In this document: positions 12,021 through 23,487 of the stretch, in pieces
Layout of the letters: each line of letters opens with the position of its first letter
How positions within the stretch are numbered: the stretch's first letter is position 1
DNA from: Rachicladosporium sp. CCFEE 5018
Lineage: Eukaryota; Ascomycota; Dothideomycetes; Cladosporiales; Cladosporiaceae
NCBI GenBank assembly: GCA_002077045.2
Contig: KZ111187.1
Location: 1 to 64,000 of the forward strand
Direction of reading: 5' to 3'
Length of the DNA: 64,000 nucleotides
The notes under the pieces: model-generated
What the model was told of the DNA's origin: nothing
Database searches by the model: none
The model's input: only the letters and a program-made list of their open reading frames with translations
Program-made: the position numbers and the translations under genes

Positions 12021-13201
12021 CTACAACTCAATGCCGAGGATGTTCGAGAGTGCGGCGAGCTCGTTTGCCGACTGCTCCAACATTGGACTCCCCTGAATGA
12101 CCGCCACAGGTGCATTTTGATGATCTCCATCGTCGCATGTTGACGTCGTGAGACCATCATGGACGACAGGCTGGCCGTACTCGGTGATGCCTTCCGACGA
12201 CCCATCCACTTCGGGCGTCAAAACCGAGTCTTGCGCGTGTGAAACCTTGCTATAGGATGGATAATTCTTGGTCTCGCCGTGTTTCATACCGGGTAAGATG
12301 AGGTTGAGTACAGGCAGCGGCTTGGCACTGCGTACCAGGATAGGGCCGACGAGAGACGTTCCTAGCTGTGCATCATTACCACTTTCCACTAAACCGAGTT
12401 CTGAAGCTTTATGCTTGTGGAGATATCCACGACCATGGTCAAAGTGGAGGGCTTGATGTCCCAAGCGTAGTAGAGAAAGTGCGGCTCGATGTGCTCGATA
12501 TCGCCGATCTTGGGATGCCTGAGTACCGAAGTCGTCAGGACAGGTCCTGTTAGTGACTAGAAAGTGCTTTAGATCGTGTACTTCCACCAAGGGATCTCAA
12601 GCATCGTCAGCGAGCCGTGCTAACTGAACTGAACAACGTCTCAAAGTGATGGTTAACTCACTCCGTTCATCCTTTGACTCTCGAATCTCTCCTTCGTGAG
12701 CCATACTGCATATCTTGCAGCGGCATCTGCACTGGAGCGATGAGTGTGCCTATGTCCGCGCAGCATGTCGCTTGCGAAGGATGCGCCAGACTGCACATCA
12801 TCTTGCCCAAGCTGCTCCGCCCACACTCGAGCTAGAAAGTAGGCTTCGAACACAGATCTCCAGCTCACCGAGGCATCGCTCTCGTACTCGCAGTCGAACA
12901 TGCCGCAGTCAAAGTAGCTCAAATCGCCCGCCTTGATCATGGACGAGATTGTGGGTACCTCCGGGTACGGCACGCGTGGGACGTAGAGGAAGATACGTCG
13001 CCACCACGCTGGCACGTCGGCAACGAAGTAGCCCATCTTGTCAGCATCTTGACAGATCGTGCCGAGATGTTTGGTGGCCTGCCGAATCCTAATCTCCCAA
13101 ATCGACGTCCAGACGCCGAAGAGCACGCCGAGGATCGTGAGGACTGTCAAGATGTAGCTGAGTATGGACTTCTGGTGGCTGTCGAATCGCTCCCAGGACA
13201 T
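12021..13201 (-). CDS. Orphan single-pass membrane protein (hypothetical)
   Basis: Proposed exons are 13201..12662, 12556..12431 and 12365..12021, giving about 336 aa. The ATG at 13201 begins MSWERFDSHQKSILSY and runs directly into one hydrophobic segment (ILTVLTILGVLFGVWTSI), so the protein is likely anchored near its N-terminus. The following domain contains VPAWWRRIFLYVPRVPYPE, VSWRSVFEAYFLARVWAEQ and, after the first intron, IGDIEHIEPHFLYYAWDI. The introns (105 and 65 nt) keep phase, but the first uses a TAG acceptor and the second a weak GTGGAT donor. No family is recognised, and the 3' structure could differ. It lies next to a coding-like frame with internal stops. Confidence 0.42.
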
Positions 13202-15528
13202 CGTTCGTGCTAGATGCGCGTTGTCGTCCGAGAAACGGTCTCTCACATCAACTCTCGTACATACAACTTGAAGACCGCGAAAGGGAGTATCTCCGCATCA
13301 CAGCGAGAAAAATCGTTCTCAACACGCCTGCGGTCTTGACAGCATTGTATCTCCGCTCACTGTAATATCGCCCTCCGAGCGGCAGACTGCCGCATGAGGT
13401 CGAACATCGAAGGAAAGGATAAATGAAATGTTTCATAAACCAGAGCACTGCGCGTGAGCGCTCCTTCTTCGTGATTGGAACGCACAACATGGTCATCTGA
13501 GCCGTTCCTTGACTGTGGTACACTGTACCGTACGCCAATTGAGATTCTGCCATTTGAGCGTCGAAGGCTCACGGAGGCTCCATGCGATGCAAACATACAT
13601 GTAGTAGGTTATCGGACGGCATGCGAAACAGTAGTCGAAAGTAAGATGCATCGCCTGCTCTCCGAACGCCAAGTTGAGTCACGGGTCCCGCGTCATCCTC
13701 GCATTGTTTGCCCAACGCGCTTCGCGTCTCCCCAAGCTCGGAAATCAACAAACCAGCTTTTACAACTGCACCATCAAATCCTGCAGCAAAATCCGGCAAC
13801 AAAAGCAACCGGTCAATTTCAAGGACGTTGCACCGCCGACGCCGCTAACAGTCAACAGTGACGATACGGCAGATGCTCCATGGTTGGCCGGAGCGTCACC
13901 GGAGAAATGTGGGCGCACGCGCTTTGGGAACAGTGTCAGGCTTTCAGCTCTCCACTTTCAAGGCCTAGAGGGGCGAACATCGTAACACAAAGCTGTGGCT
14001 GCGGGTGATTAGGAAGAGGGGTCAAATAGAAGGATTGGAGCTAGTCTGGCGGGAGCTCCGAGAGTTGTTTTGCTCGACAAGCGAACTGTGAGACCAGTGT
14101 CTACAGCAACGAGACCTCGATTTCAATGGCAGATTCGACAGACTCGAGCGCTCTGACGTAGACGGGGAAAAGATCGGAATCGCACAAGGCGATCTGTCGA
14201 TTTTCCTTGGTCGCTGCCACGCGCGCTGGCGAGACGCAAGGGCGATGAGGGTATCCGAGCGTTTTCTTGGGCGTGGGGTTTTGACGAGCGCTTGCGAGCG
14301 GCCAATAGCGGAGGTTCGTTGGCTCAGAGGGTATTGCGCGATTGCCCTATCGGCATGCCGCTATCGCTGTGGCAGAGTGGAATGCTATTGGGGGTTCGAG
14401 ATCGTAGCAGCCACAGATGCGGCTTGATGGCGGAGAGCTCCTGGCCATCAAGTGCAAAGGTTTGCAGCTCTACAGGTGAGCCTTGCGAGCTTGCAGGAAG
14501 CCTGTGAACGGTTGCCCAATGGTTCTGACGGTGGTCTGTACTTGATACACGTAGCGAAGGGCTGCTGGCGGGGGATTGCTGGCGGGCTGAGGATGGGGTA
14601 CCTTGCGCCGATCCCAATCGCTTCCGCAATGCTGATTTCTATGTTCGGACATAGCCATACGGCGACGGCATTTCTGACCGTCAAGCAGCGATATGGTATC
14701 GATGGCGTTGTTGCGATCGCACGATACGCGCTGGGAACAACATGACCCACATGGGCATTCATCAAGGTCTATAGCAGACTTTGCATGGTAATGGTAGAAA
14801 TCAAGGTTGCGTCTTCACTTTCCGGACGTATCGCCGATGGTTGTCACGGCGGGTTGCTGCTCCACTGCGGACGCTGCGCGAGTTTGACCATCCCCATTGG
14901 CCATGCTGCACGCGCTCTGCTTTCGCTTCTCGCGGTCTTAGCCACAGCTCCATCATCATTGTAATGTCGTGAGAGGCGCAGTCTGTTGCAGTAGTCAGGC
15001 ACATTTCTTGGTGGAGCTGTCTGTCGGTATCTGTGCGCTACGTGCGGGCCAAGCCTCCAGGAACCAAGCTGTCCCAGCAACGCAACGACCCTCAGCTGTG
15101 CTACTCTGCTCTTGCACCGCGACCACCTTCTTGCACCTTAATTCTCACCACTCCCTACAGCAGTAGCAATACTCCAAGGCAGTCGTCCTCCTGCTGGTCC
15201 TTGCTTGTCGACAGCAACTGCTATCACTAATCTGGCACCCGAGGATTTCCGCCCATTCATTCGTTACCCTCCCCGCCAGGACGACAGACGAGCTTTTCGC
15301 TGCAGTACCTCTACCTCCTCAGGACTCCGCCAACAGCGATAGCGAGCATCTTATCGAGACATTGGCCATTGGACGACCAGCCATATCACGACACAACTCT
15401 ACCACCACGCACTCGATTCGACGGCTTGGATAGACTCCTCGACAGGGCACGAGACACAGCAGCAGCAGCTCACTGGACGCTTTGAATAGCACGTCCAGTA
15501 TACCACGACAGCATACCTACAACACATC
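13202..15528. other. Long stretch without recognisable genes; 3' part is the CDC25 leader/promoter
   Basis: About 2.3 kb. Several short frames (for example 13475-13861 and 14452-14745) show no family resemblance. The last ~400 nt are rich in CT/CA stretches, typical of a fungal promoter and 5' UTR ahead of CDC25. Confidence 0.45.
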
Positions 15529-17426
15529 ATGGAGTACTCTTCGCCACTTGCCGCCATGCGGCCGCAGCCATGTCCAGCTTGGGGCAATCGGCGTGATCTC
15601 CCACTGCCACGGTCAAGATGCGCAGCATTCGAGACATACGTCCCACACAGCTTCGACTTCAAGAACATGAGCATGCAACATGTGTCCCAGAAGACGGACT
15701 ACTTCTCGCCGCGACCTGTGCGTGGCTCGTCACCGACTTCGAGTCTCACAGCCGATCTGGATGCAAACTTCCACATCGACCAGAGGTATGCATTGAGGGA
15801 ACAACCGACATTCCTCAACTCCAGCTTCTAGAACAATGCCTGACAATGCTGCAGTCCACAGATCGTGACGCCAAGACGGTCACTCTTTACGGCGCAGCTG
15901 TTCAAGCCAATGGGTGACTTTGGTGAGTACAATGTTTCTACCACAGTGGAGCAAACGCTAACACAAGGCAAGACCGTCTCATAACGCCGCCATTGCACGA
16001 AGGAGCCATCACACCTCCAGTCGACTCGTCCTCGCCTGGCATCGATCACATGGACCTCTCGCCGCTGCCGCACAAGCCGCCATACTTCACAGCACAGGTC
16101 ACTCTTCCCTCGCCATCGCCAGAGGAGACGCCTGACGAGACTTTCATGTCACCAGACCTCTTGTCACCAGACGAGATCGTACCGTTTCAGCCACTGCCAG
16201 TGCACACCCCGGCTTTCTTGTCGATACCAGAGTAAGATGCGATCTTGCTTGCAACCATTGACAGCTATTGACAATTGTACAGGAGAAAGCGACCAGCAAC
16301 GCGACCAGGACTCTCCCGCGCGAAAGGGTACACCACCATCGCCATCCCACAGCGACCTGCCAGCGCCGAGACCTCACTGCCGCCCTTTCGATTTGGCAAT
16401 GTCGCGACCGCCCTCACGTGCTCGTCGACGCCGAGCTTAGCCGACACCCTCACAGCCTCACCAATAGCTGAAGCCGAGACATTCGGCTCCATGCTCCCGC
16501 CACCACGAAGAACTTCCATCGGAGCTGCAAGCCGCGCCGTTGGCTCACCCAGCGGTTGTCATGTCCGCAAACCTTCCAACGGTCGCGCGCCGCTTGGCAG
16601 GCCGCCTCGGAAACAGATCCGCCGCTCCCTGAGCATGTTCCAACACCCTGACGACGTGATGAAAGAGGATTCAGATGTGTATGACCAGCAGATATCGCCG
16701 CCGCTGTCGTCGATGATGGAGGTGGAGCAAGAGAGCACACTCAAATTGCCGCACTTCATACCTGAAGAGGACGCAGATGGGCTACCACGCATATCACAAC
16801 AGACCATGGCCGATGTGCTGGACAGCAAGTACAACAATCAGTACAAGAAGATTGTCGTCATCGACTGTCGCTTCGAATACGAGTACAACGGCGGCCACAT
16901 TGAATCCGCCGTCAACTTCAACGACAAACAGCAACTCGCCGAGCAGCTGTTCGCCAACTCCGCCTCCCCTTCCAACACCCTGCTAGTCTTCCACTGCGAG
17001 TACTCCGTCCACCGCGCGCCTCTCACAGCAAAATATGTCCGATCCCACGACCGCACAGTCAACATCGCGAACTACCCCAACCTCTCCTACCCCGAAGTCT
17101 ACATTCTCGAGGGCGGCTACAGCAAATTCTTCGAGCAACACCGCAACAAATGCTACCCGCAGAACTATGTTGAGATGAACGATCAACGGCACGAGCAGGC
17201 TTGCGAACGCGGTATGGCAAAGGTGAAGGGACGACAGAAGCTCTTCCGCGCGCAGACCTTTGCTTTTGGGCAGACTGCTGCGGATATTGATGACAGTCCT
17301 ACAGCCATGGGCAAGGGCGCGAGTCTGCTCAGAGGCGGGCTTGGGCCTAGGAGTAGCAGTGCTTTTGGCCCTGGGTCGGATATGGGCGAAGTGATGAGCT
17401 ATGCGAGGAGGATGGCGAGCTACTGA
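15529..17426 (+). CDS. cdc25: M-phase inducer phosphatase CDC25 (rhodanese fold)
   Basis: Four exons: 15529..15785, 15855..15922, 15973..16231 and 16283..17426, giving 575 aa. The ATG at 15529 starts MEYSSPLAAM. The N-terminal half is a Ser/Pro-rich regulatory region with SPQIVTPRRSLFTAQLF, MDLSPLPHKPPYF and RRSLSMFQHPDDVMK. The C-terminal Cdc25/rhodanese domain includes KIVVIDCRFEYEYNGGHI, the CX5R catalytic loop HCEYSVHR (Cys433, Arg439) and VYILEGGYSKFF. It removes the inhibitory tyrosine phosphate from Cdk1 and so triggers mitosis. The third intron acceptor reads AAG rather than CAG/TAG, but phase and family sequence support it. Pro-directed Ser/Thr sites suggest CDK or checkpoint-kinase control. 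Confidence 0.95.
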
Positions 17427-18146
17427 GCTGCGCTGTCGTGATGACATAAGGAGGATCTTCGACCTTTCTTCGACTGATTGTTTGACTATACACTTTTGGT
17501 GCTGCGTTTGAGCGAGCACTGGGGAGGTGTCTTTACGCGGTTGCCTTTGGCGACAGGCGGGGCGTTTTCTGAGAAGGGCTCATTGATAGATGGGTTGCTA
17601 TCTTGGATCGACCATACAAAGAGGGGAAGCATTTCGTAATTCGTCTGGGGGAGGAGCATGGCAGCCCATGGCTCCTGCACAAGAATTGTACAAGCACATC
17701 TTCACATCAGCTCCTGTTCCCCAGCCAGACTCACCTGTCACAGCGCATGGCCAAGTAAGGTATCTCTGACCAGCTACAGTATTATGTACGACATAGCAAC
17801 AGCTCCGCTTTGCTGTGGCGCTGTCAGCTCCGGGCTTGGGCTCGGCATCCACTCCCGTCCCGCGGCATTTGGCTAGCTGCCTCATCAACCTGCGACCTGC
17901 ATGTACATCGTCACATCTCCTCGATCTACCGCTCGAAAGAGGGGATCGGCTCGTAGGCTGACGGGTGTACCTGGCGGGGTGCGGAGATGTCATGCAGTGT
18001 TGACAAGATACTGACGTAGAAATGCGTAAAAGGCATTGAATGTCTAGAGTACATAATGAAGTATGCGGTAAGTTAGGTCTGCTCATCACTGTTCCTCAAG
18101 CACTTTGAGATCTCGTTAATCCATTGCGTTCGTGTCTCCTAAAATC
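17427..18146. other. Intergenic region
   Basis: 720 nt containing the CDC25 3' UTR and the promoter of the next gene. No supported ORF. Confidence 0.45.
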
Positions 18147-19582
18147 ATGTATCTGTCTTCTGCTCTCGCGCTCGCGAGCGCTTTAACTGCGAGCTATGCT
18201 CAGGAATTGATCAGCGACCCTGGAGTGTACCAGTCTGAGTTATTGGAAGTTGTACATCTGTACTACGATGAATTTCCGACGGGTCAGTGAATGGATTTCA
18301 TTAGCAGTAGAGACGACACGAGATGCTGACTTCCGAACCCAGGCATCGCTGTCTCGAGCACTGGCAGGAAGTTCTCGAACTACCCTGGCGGACTGGACGG
18401 CAACAATACCTATCGTGGAACGACACCGAAGTATACGATCGCTGAGCTGTTCTCGAATAACACGGAGCGAGCATGGCCAAGTGTAGAGATCAATCTACCA
18501 CCTGGAGGTGTGATAGCTGTCTTCGCAATATCCGAATCGCACAACCCTGACAGCCTCTCACAGGCGCCATAAACTACACAACATACCCACCAACCGGTGC
18601 AAACTACCCCAACTACCTCATTGGTAGCCAGTCAATAGTCGTCGACTCCCTTGACAGGGCCTGGATTCTTGATACAGGGCGTGTGCAAACGCCAGAGGGT
18701 GTTCTCGTGCCAGCTTCTTACGGCGGCCCAAAGCTTATTGGCGTTGACCTGACAAACGACACGATCATTCAGACGACAATTGTCTTTCCTCCCAATGTGG
18801 CGTACGCCGACTCCTACCTCAACGATATACGCTTTGATCTCCGCGCGAATCTCTCCGGCACGACTGGCAAAGGTGTGGCCTACATCACAGACTCAAGCAC
18901 CGAAGGGCGCAACGGCATTGTGATTGTCGATCTTGGATCCGGCAGTTCCTGGCGCCACCTCGAAGGCCACCCTTCCGTGCGGCCCGAGCAGCAACACGTG
19001 AACTACCTTTGGGGGACACCAATCTACGCTTTCCAACCGGGCGGCAAACCATTCACGTACCTCAACTTTGGTTCTGACGGCATCGCATTGTCCGCTGATG
19101 GCGAGACGCTGTACTACAAAGCTGTAGCGAGCCGGTACCTTTACTCCGTGCCTACAGCTCGGCTCCGCGATCAGAGCGCAACGTCTGAGATCCAGGCGCA
19201 GCAGGGAGTGCAGAACCTGGGCCAGACAGGCATCACGGACGGCATGGAGACGGACACGAACGGATTTATCTATCATGGCAACATGGAGCAAAATGCTGTG
19301 TCGTTCTTCAATCCCGCCAACGGCACGGATCAGCTGTTCGTAAGAGATCCGCGAATTAATTGGGTCGATACTGTGAGCTTTGACATGTTACTTGACGTGG
19401 CGTGTACACTTGCTAACATCAGTGTGCAGTTCTCGGTCGGTACTGATGGCTATCTGTACTTCACTGTCAACCAGCTCGTACTTGGGCCTGGCGAATACCC
19501 CGGAACAGACAGGCGAGTCAAGCCGTATGTGCTGATGAGAGCGAAATTGCCGAACAACGGTGCAAAAGTGTCATTATGCTGA
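18147..19582 (+). CDS. Secreted Yellow/major-royal-jelly-type beta-propeller protein
   Basis: Four exons: 18147..18282, 18343..18507, 18564..19372 and 19430..19582, giving 420 aa. The last intron is in frame but has GTGAGC, a GCTAAC branch and CAG. The N-terminus is a signal peptide (MYLSSALALASALTASYA). The body resembles the MRJP/Yellow family (PF03022): SIVVDSLDRAWILDTGR, YLNDIRFDLR, VAYITDSS, GSDGIALSADGETLYYKA and WVDTFSVGTDGYLYFT. Several N-glycosylation sequons fit secretion. Fungal members are mostly uncharacterised; some relatives bind small ligands or act as lactonase-like propellers. No catalytic claim can be made. The gene lies beside a small orphan family. Confidence 0.77.
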
Positions 19583-19654
19583 AGTGGGAGACTGAAGCAG
19601 TGGTTTTAATGCTACATCTACATCTATGCACAGAGCACATCGCTACCTTGAGCT

Positions 19655-20088
19655 CTATCGAACATCTCGAATCCGATCCATGACAGCCAATAATCCTCTT
19701 GCCTGACCTGCAGCAAGAGGTTGCACAGATATCGACATTTCAGTCTCGGCTTCATCTAGGTGTCTCAGCGCACTTGCTCGATGTTGCTCAATGATCATGT
19801 TCAAGCCTGGTAAGAACAGCGCCGGCGGAGCAATGAGCCTTGCGGCAGCGACAGCAAGATCCCAGTGATCTTGACCACTAAGCCGTAAGCAAACGCTTCG
19901 ACAAGATCGCGGTATGTCAAGAAATTGCCTGCTTCGAGCTCCACGGCGGCGTGTGCGAGGCATTCGACGATGTAGGGGAGAGATCCGTCCATCTCGTCGT
20001 ATTCTTTGAGCAATCGCTCCGCTGTACCTGGCCCTGTTGTCCACGCAGGAGGGCAGAAGAAGCGCGATCGATAGAGATCTTGGGCCAA
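19655..20088 (-). pseudogene. Frameshifted member of a local orphan family (copy C)
   Basis: The minus-strand frame from 20088 reads protein-like up to about 19885 (YIVECLAHAAVELEAGN ... VEAFAYGL). It then continues only in another frame as SGQDHWDLAVAAARLIAPP ... ALRHLDEAETEM, ending at 19655. The joined pattern matches neighbouring copy A: CLAHAAVELE against NLANAAAELE, and FAYGL+SGQDHWDLA against FAGGMFGQEDFRAA. No splice site pair explains the shift near 19878-19885. I therefore call it a pseudogene or a sequence error. No known domain is present. Confidence 0.45.
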
Positions 20089-20339
20089 GATGCATCTCAG
20101 ATGCGATCTTACTGTCTTGCGAGCTGCTGACGGTTAGATCGTCTCGCGGAGCTATGCGACGCTTCGCTGCCATTGCCCTCCTGTCAAGCTTATTGTGCCA
20201 TGACATCTCATCAATCGTGCGATGTATTCAAGCAGATCTGCCTCGAGATACCCGCGCGGCTGGGATCTGAGCTGCGATGTTGCACGGCGTACAAGAAGGT
20301 GAAGTGGTCCACGCTTCGTCCGCATGCATCAATCATAAT

Positions 20340-20783
20340 ATGGCACATCGAGCACCGATCTGGCAGCACCGTGTGCTTGACAATCTCGCGAACGCAGCCG
20401 CAGAACTTGAGCCTCTAAGGGCGGATCACTGTGTCTTCTGGTTTCGAATATTTGCGGGTGGCATGTTCGGGCAAGAGGACTTCAGGGCAGCGTTCATGCG
20501 AGCCAGAGACCGATGGCATCACAGAAATCGACCTCCGCCTCTCGGACATCGGCTCACAGGTGTGGACTCCATACAGAACTACCAGCCTGCACTCCCGTTT
20601 CTCGGAACGGATGTCTACGATGTCGAGTTCATGAGGTGTGCGGGAGAAGACAGTTTTAGGGGTCAGCAGCGACAGGCTCTATTGGAGCTTCGGGATGCGA
20701 TTGAGGATGCTCAGAACCAACCACCAAATGAGGTAGTCGCACCCAGGAGGACGAGAACGAGGCCGAGGGAGTCGCAACGTTGA
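20340..20783 (+). CDS. Orphan protein of a local paralogous family (copy A)
   Basis: Single exon. The ATG at 20340 (MAHRAPIWQHRVLDNLAN) aligns with the start of copy B and gives 147 aa; an upstream in-frame ATG at 20277 is possible. Shared pattern with copy B: RVLD-x-LA-x(2)-A-x-EL, F-x(2)-G-x(2)-GQ-x(3)-RAA, a D-x-W-x(2)-R stretch, LG, then R-x-AL and AQN near the end. The C-terminus is basic (RRTRTRPRESQR). There is no signal peptide or membrane segment. No family outside this locus is recognised. Copies B and C lie within 1 kb on either side. Confidence 0.5.
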   Translation: MAHRAPIWQHRVLDNLANAAAELEPLRADHCVFWFRIFAGGMFGQEDFRAAFMRARDRWHHRNRPPPLGHRLTGVDSIQNYQPALPFLGTDVYDVEFMRCAGEDSFRGQQRQALLELRDAIEDAQNQPPNEVVAPRRTRTRPRESQR

Positions 20784-21106
20784 TGATGACGGCCGTCCAT
20801 TGTATGGACGGCTCGGGGTCGCCTGCCTGAGTGTGCATGTCAATAAATCAATAGGGTAGTTGAAGATAGGAACATTGTCAGAAGTTCCCGTGGATGATTG
20901 CTTAGTGGAGACCCCATTCCCGGTAAAATGTCATTGCTCCTCGGCATCTAATCGCTGGAGTGTTTGTGCAGATCCATGATGGTGTTCATGCACATCTATC
21001 GTGCGTTCTAGGTCGGCCACCGCACATGTGCCATATTTGCGTCCGGACCAGTAGCCGCATGCTGCGAAACTCCCTAAGCTTGGACTCTGCTCACATCGTT
21101 CACAGC

Positions 21107-21538
21107 ATGACCAGCCCGGCACAAGATCAAATCGACCGGGTGCTCGATTCCCTAGCCGAACCAGCAACCGAACTTATAGATACAACCATGTACGACTGCT
21201 CATACCACATCCACTGTTTCATCATGGGCATCGGTGGGCAAGCAGGCTATCGAGCCGCAACATTGCCCGCGCATGACGCATGGCGCCGGCGCCACAACAT
21301 CACAATCTTAGGGCCATCTCGGCATCCCATCGTCAGCGTGGAGCACGCCTTTCGAGCTGCGCTGGGTTTCCTCACGGAAGCGAGCCTCGTCTTGGGTCGG
21401 ATAGGAGACTCAGATGGGAATGTTTGGGGGAAGCGTCGACTGGCACTTGAGGTGATCCGGCAAAGCCTGATGCGCAGAGCGCAGAACCTTTATGGGATAG
21501 TCATGGATGCGTCCTTCGCCGGGACGACAATTCCGTAG
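21107..21538 (+). CDS. Orphan protein of a local paralogous family (copy B)
   Basis: Single exon, ATG at 21107 (MTSPAQDQIDRVLDSLAE), 143 aa. The frame stays open upstream but only through non-ATG codons. It shares with copy A the N-terminal RVLD-x-LA motif, F-x(2)-G-x-GGQ-x(3)-RAA (GIGGQAGYRAATL), the DAWRRRHN stretch, FRAALGFL and a C-terminal RRAQNLYG. Divergence is strong, so the duplication is old or fast-evolving. It appears soluble. Function is unknown. Confidence 0.5.
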   Translation: MTSPAQDQIDRVLDSLAEPATELIDTTMYDCSYHIHCFIMGIGGQAGYRAATLPAHDAWRRRHNITILGPSRHPIVSVEHAFRAALGFLTEASLVLGRIGDSDGNVWGKRRLALEVIRQSLMRRAQNLYGIVMDASFAGTTIP

Positions 21539-21730
21539 AGCCCCGGTGTAGCGCAAGCTAAACATCTACCCGAGAACTGCTCCTCAGCCAGGTGGGTTCT
21601 GCTCGATCTGATGGTCCACGAGGCGGTCGCACAGATTATGTACACTACAGAGCATAGGGCAAGGAGGCAGCCCTCAACTTTGTCGTCTTCAATCTGGAGG
21701 CAGTACACACGCTCGCTGCGATATCGTGTC

Positions 21731-22486
21731 TCATATCCTGACGCCCTTGCTGCGGGCCAAATTCACAAATGCTCCCGCCTGGTGCCCAGCCCATTGTAAC
21801 GTATTGCCGAACGAGCTCCCCAGGATTCTCACTTCGTCCAGCCGCCTGTCAAGGAATGCTTCCGTGTCCTTGAACTCCGTGCTCTGATCCTGCGTTTGGT
21901 AGATCTCGACCGCAGCGTACACACTTGATAGAGAAGCCCGCTTCGTGTACCATGAAGTGTCGACCGAGATGTCGCCAGCCTGGAACCAGATCTCATCGCT
22001 CAGCTTCGCCAGCTCTCGAAGTGAGGCAGGTATGTTCTCTGCGAATGACATCTGCCCGAGGGCGCCTTGCCAATGAGGCACCACTCCAGCCTCCGCATTT
22101 GCCCGCAGTCGCTCGAGCACCAGACTTCGAACCTTCCGTCCGACGCCCCAGCTTTCGTCCACGAATTGTACCTTGTTGCCTAGCGCCAATCGCCGTGTGA
22201 CCAAGTGGTACATTACTAGGTCGAAGGGTCCTTTCTTAAAGAGATTCGTGCTGATGTCAAGATACCCAGTATCTTTCGCGCCAAGGTTGAGTGCGTCCTG
22301 AGTGAAGCCTGACTTCGGAACATGCTCGTATGCGGCAGCGAGAATGGCCTGCTCAACAGGAGGGTATGCGGGAGGCGCATCATGCTCGTAAGAGTGGTAG
22401 AGGCTGCGCTGTTGCTGGAGGAGGCTGGCTCGGACACCTGCGGGAAGCTGGAGGACGCTGCGTGCTACCCTGAGGGAGGATGCCAT
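21731..22486 (-). CDS. COQ9: Ubiquinone biosynthesis protein COQ9
   Basis: Single exon of 251 aa with an ATG at 22486. The N-terminus (MASSLRVARSVLQLPAGVRA) is a typical mitochondrial presequence. The body has the COQ9 pattern: AILAAAYEHVPKSGFTQDAL at the TetR-like helix-turn-helix region, DLVMYHLVTRRLAL, and the C-terminal lipid-binding COQ9 domain with AGDISVDTSWYTKRASLSS and YAAVEIYQTQDQS. COQ9 binds lipid and presents quinone intermediates to COQ7 on the matrix side of the inner membrane. Length and domain order fit the family. Confidence 0.92.
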   Translation of the reverse strand: MASSLRVARSVLQLPAGVRASLLQQQRSLYHSYEHDAPPAYPPVEQAILAAAYEHVPKSGFTQDALNLGAKDTGYLDISTNLFKKGPFDLVMYHLVTRRLALGNKVQFVDESWGVGRKVRSLVLERLRANAEAGVVPHWQGALGQMSFAENIPASLRELAKLSDEIWFQAGDISVDTSWYTKRASLSSVYAAVEIYQTQDQSTEFKDTEAFLDRRLDEVRILGSSFGNTLQWAGHQAGAFVNLARSKGVRI

Positions 22487-23487
22487 GAGAACTACACTGG
22501 ACCTGTAGCGTGGAACTTATTGATGTTGCGGAGGAGTCCTAAAGATGAATCGGTGGTGACCATCAGTGTGGCCAATGACGGATGTGTGAGTCGGCTCCAC
22601 CGCCCGGCAGAACCGAAGTCTGTCACAACCTCACACTTCATCTTCTGTCCTCTCAGCAAGCAAGACATGCATCATGGTTACCATCCACCATGTTTGCTGT
22701 CGGATGGCTGCGGTGTAGAGATGCGTGATAGGCATGACGAAACGTGTAAGTCTCGACTGTAGATACCATTGCCGTCAATGTACATCATACGTTCTTCTCT
22801 CTTGCTTTCTGTCATATATACCCCTACGAAAAGAGATAGTTGAGGGCATGATCCGAATGCCGCGACGAAGCGCTATGATAAACTTGAGTCCTCCTCCTAC
22901 AAAGTGGTCCGCAGAGGGACAAGGTCGACGCGGTTCATGGGTCGGACGTGGCACCGTTCAAACAGTGGTATACCGGAGCCGTTTGACCACGATCCGGACA
23001 TGACCAACACCAAGCGAAGAGGTCTACGACAGGCGATGTCGAGGGCATGCATCCTCGCGTGCCTGAGGCACCTGGGTGCAGATGTCCCAGCAGTGTCTGT
23101 CAACGAGTCGCCCGCCGGCAGCACGATGCAACCGATACAGCACAATAGGATGCGATCCGACTCGATCAATAGCGAAAGGCTCCTCACAATACAATGCTAT
23201 TGTCCACTGCTATTGTCGAACGTGAAGTGTCCTCAAGGTGAATCAGCAACAACAGGATTGGTGGGGCAGGGCTTGTGTAAGGACGCGTTAGCGCGTGAAT
23301 TCACTAATCACTGCTGCAACGCGTACTACAAATCCTGCTCCTCTACGCACTTCCCCTCGACACCACTCCACCTTCTATATCTTGCACAATCTCGACCGAA
23401 CATCTTCGATCAAGACCAACGTGCAACAACACTACGTCCACACACCACACACACATATCTCCACCTTCCCCTCCCCGCAGCAGTAAG
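22487..23487. other. Intergenic region
   Basis: About 1 kb between divergent starts. Frames in it are short and not protein-like. The final ~150 nt are rich in CA/CT, as in a promoter or leader. Confidence 0.45.

Noticed and set aside
12021..12590. 189-codon reading of the 5' part (12590-12431) in the exon-3 frame
   Set aside because: The neighbouring frame (IGDIEHIEPHFLYYAWDI) is more protein-like there and joins through an in-phase intron to the rest.
13475..14745. Several ORFs of 80-130 codons
   Set aside because: Overlapping in many frames, with no motifs or hydrophobic pattern and no splice logic.
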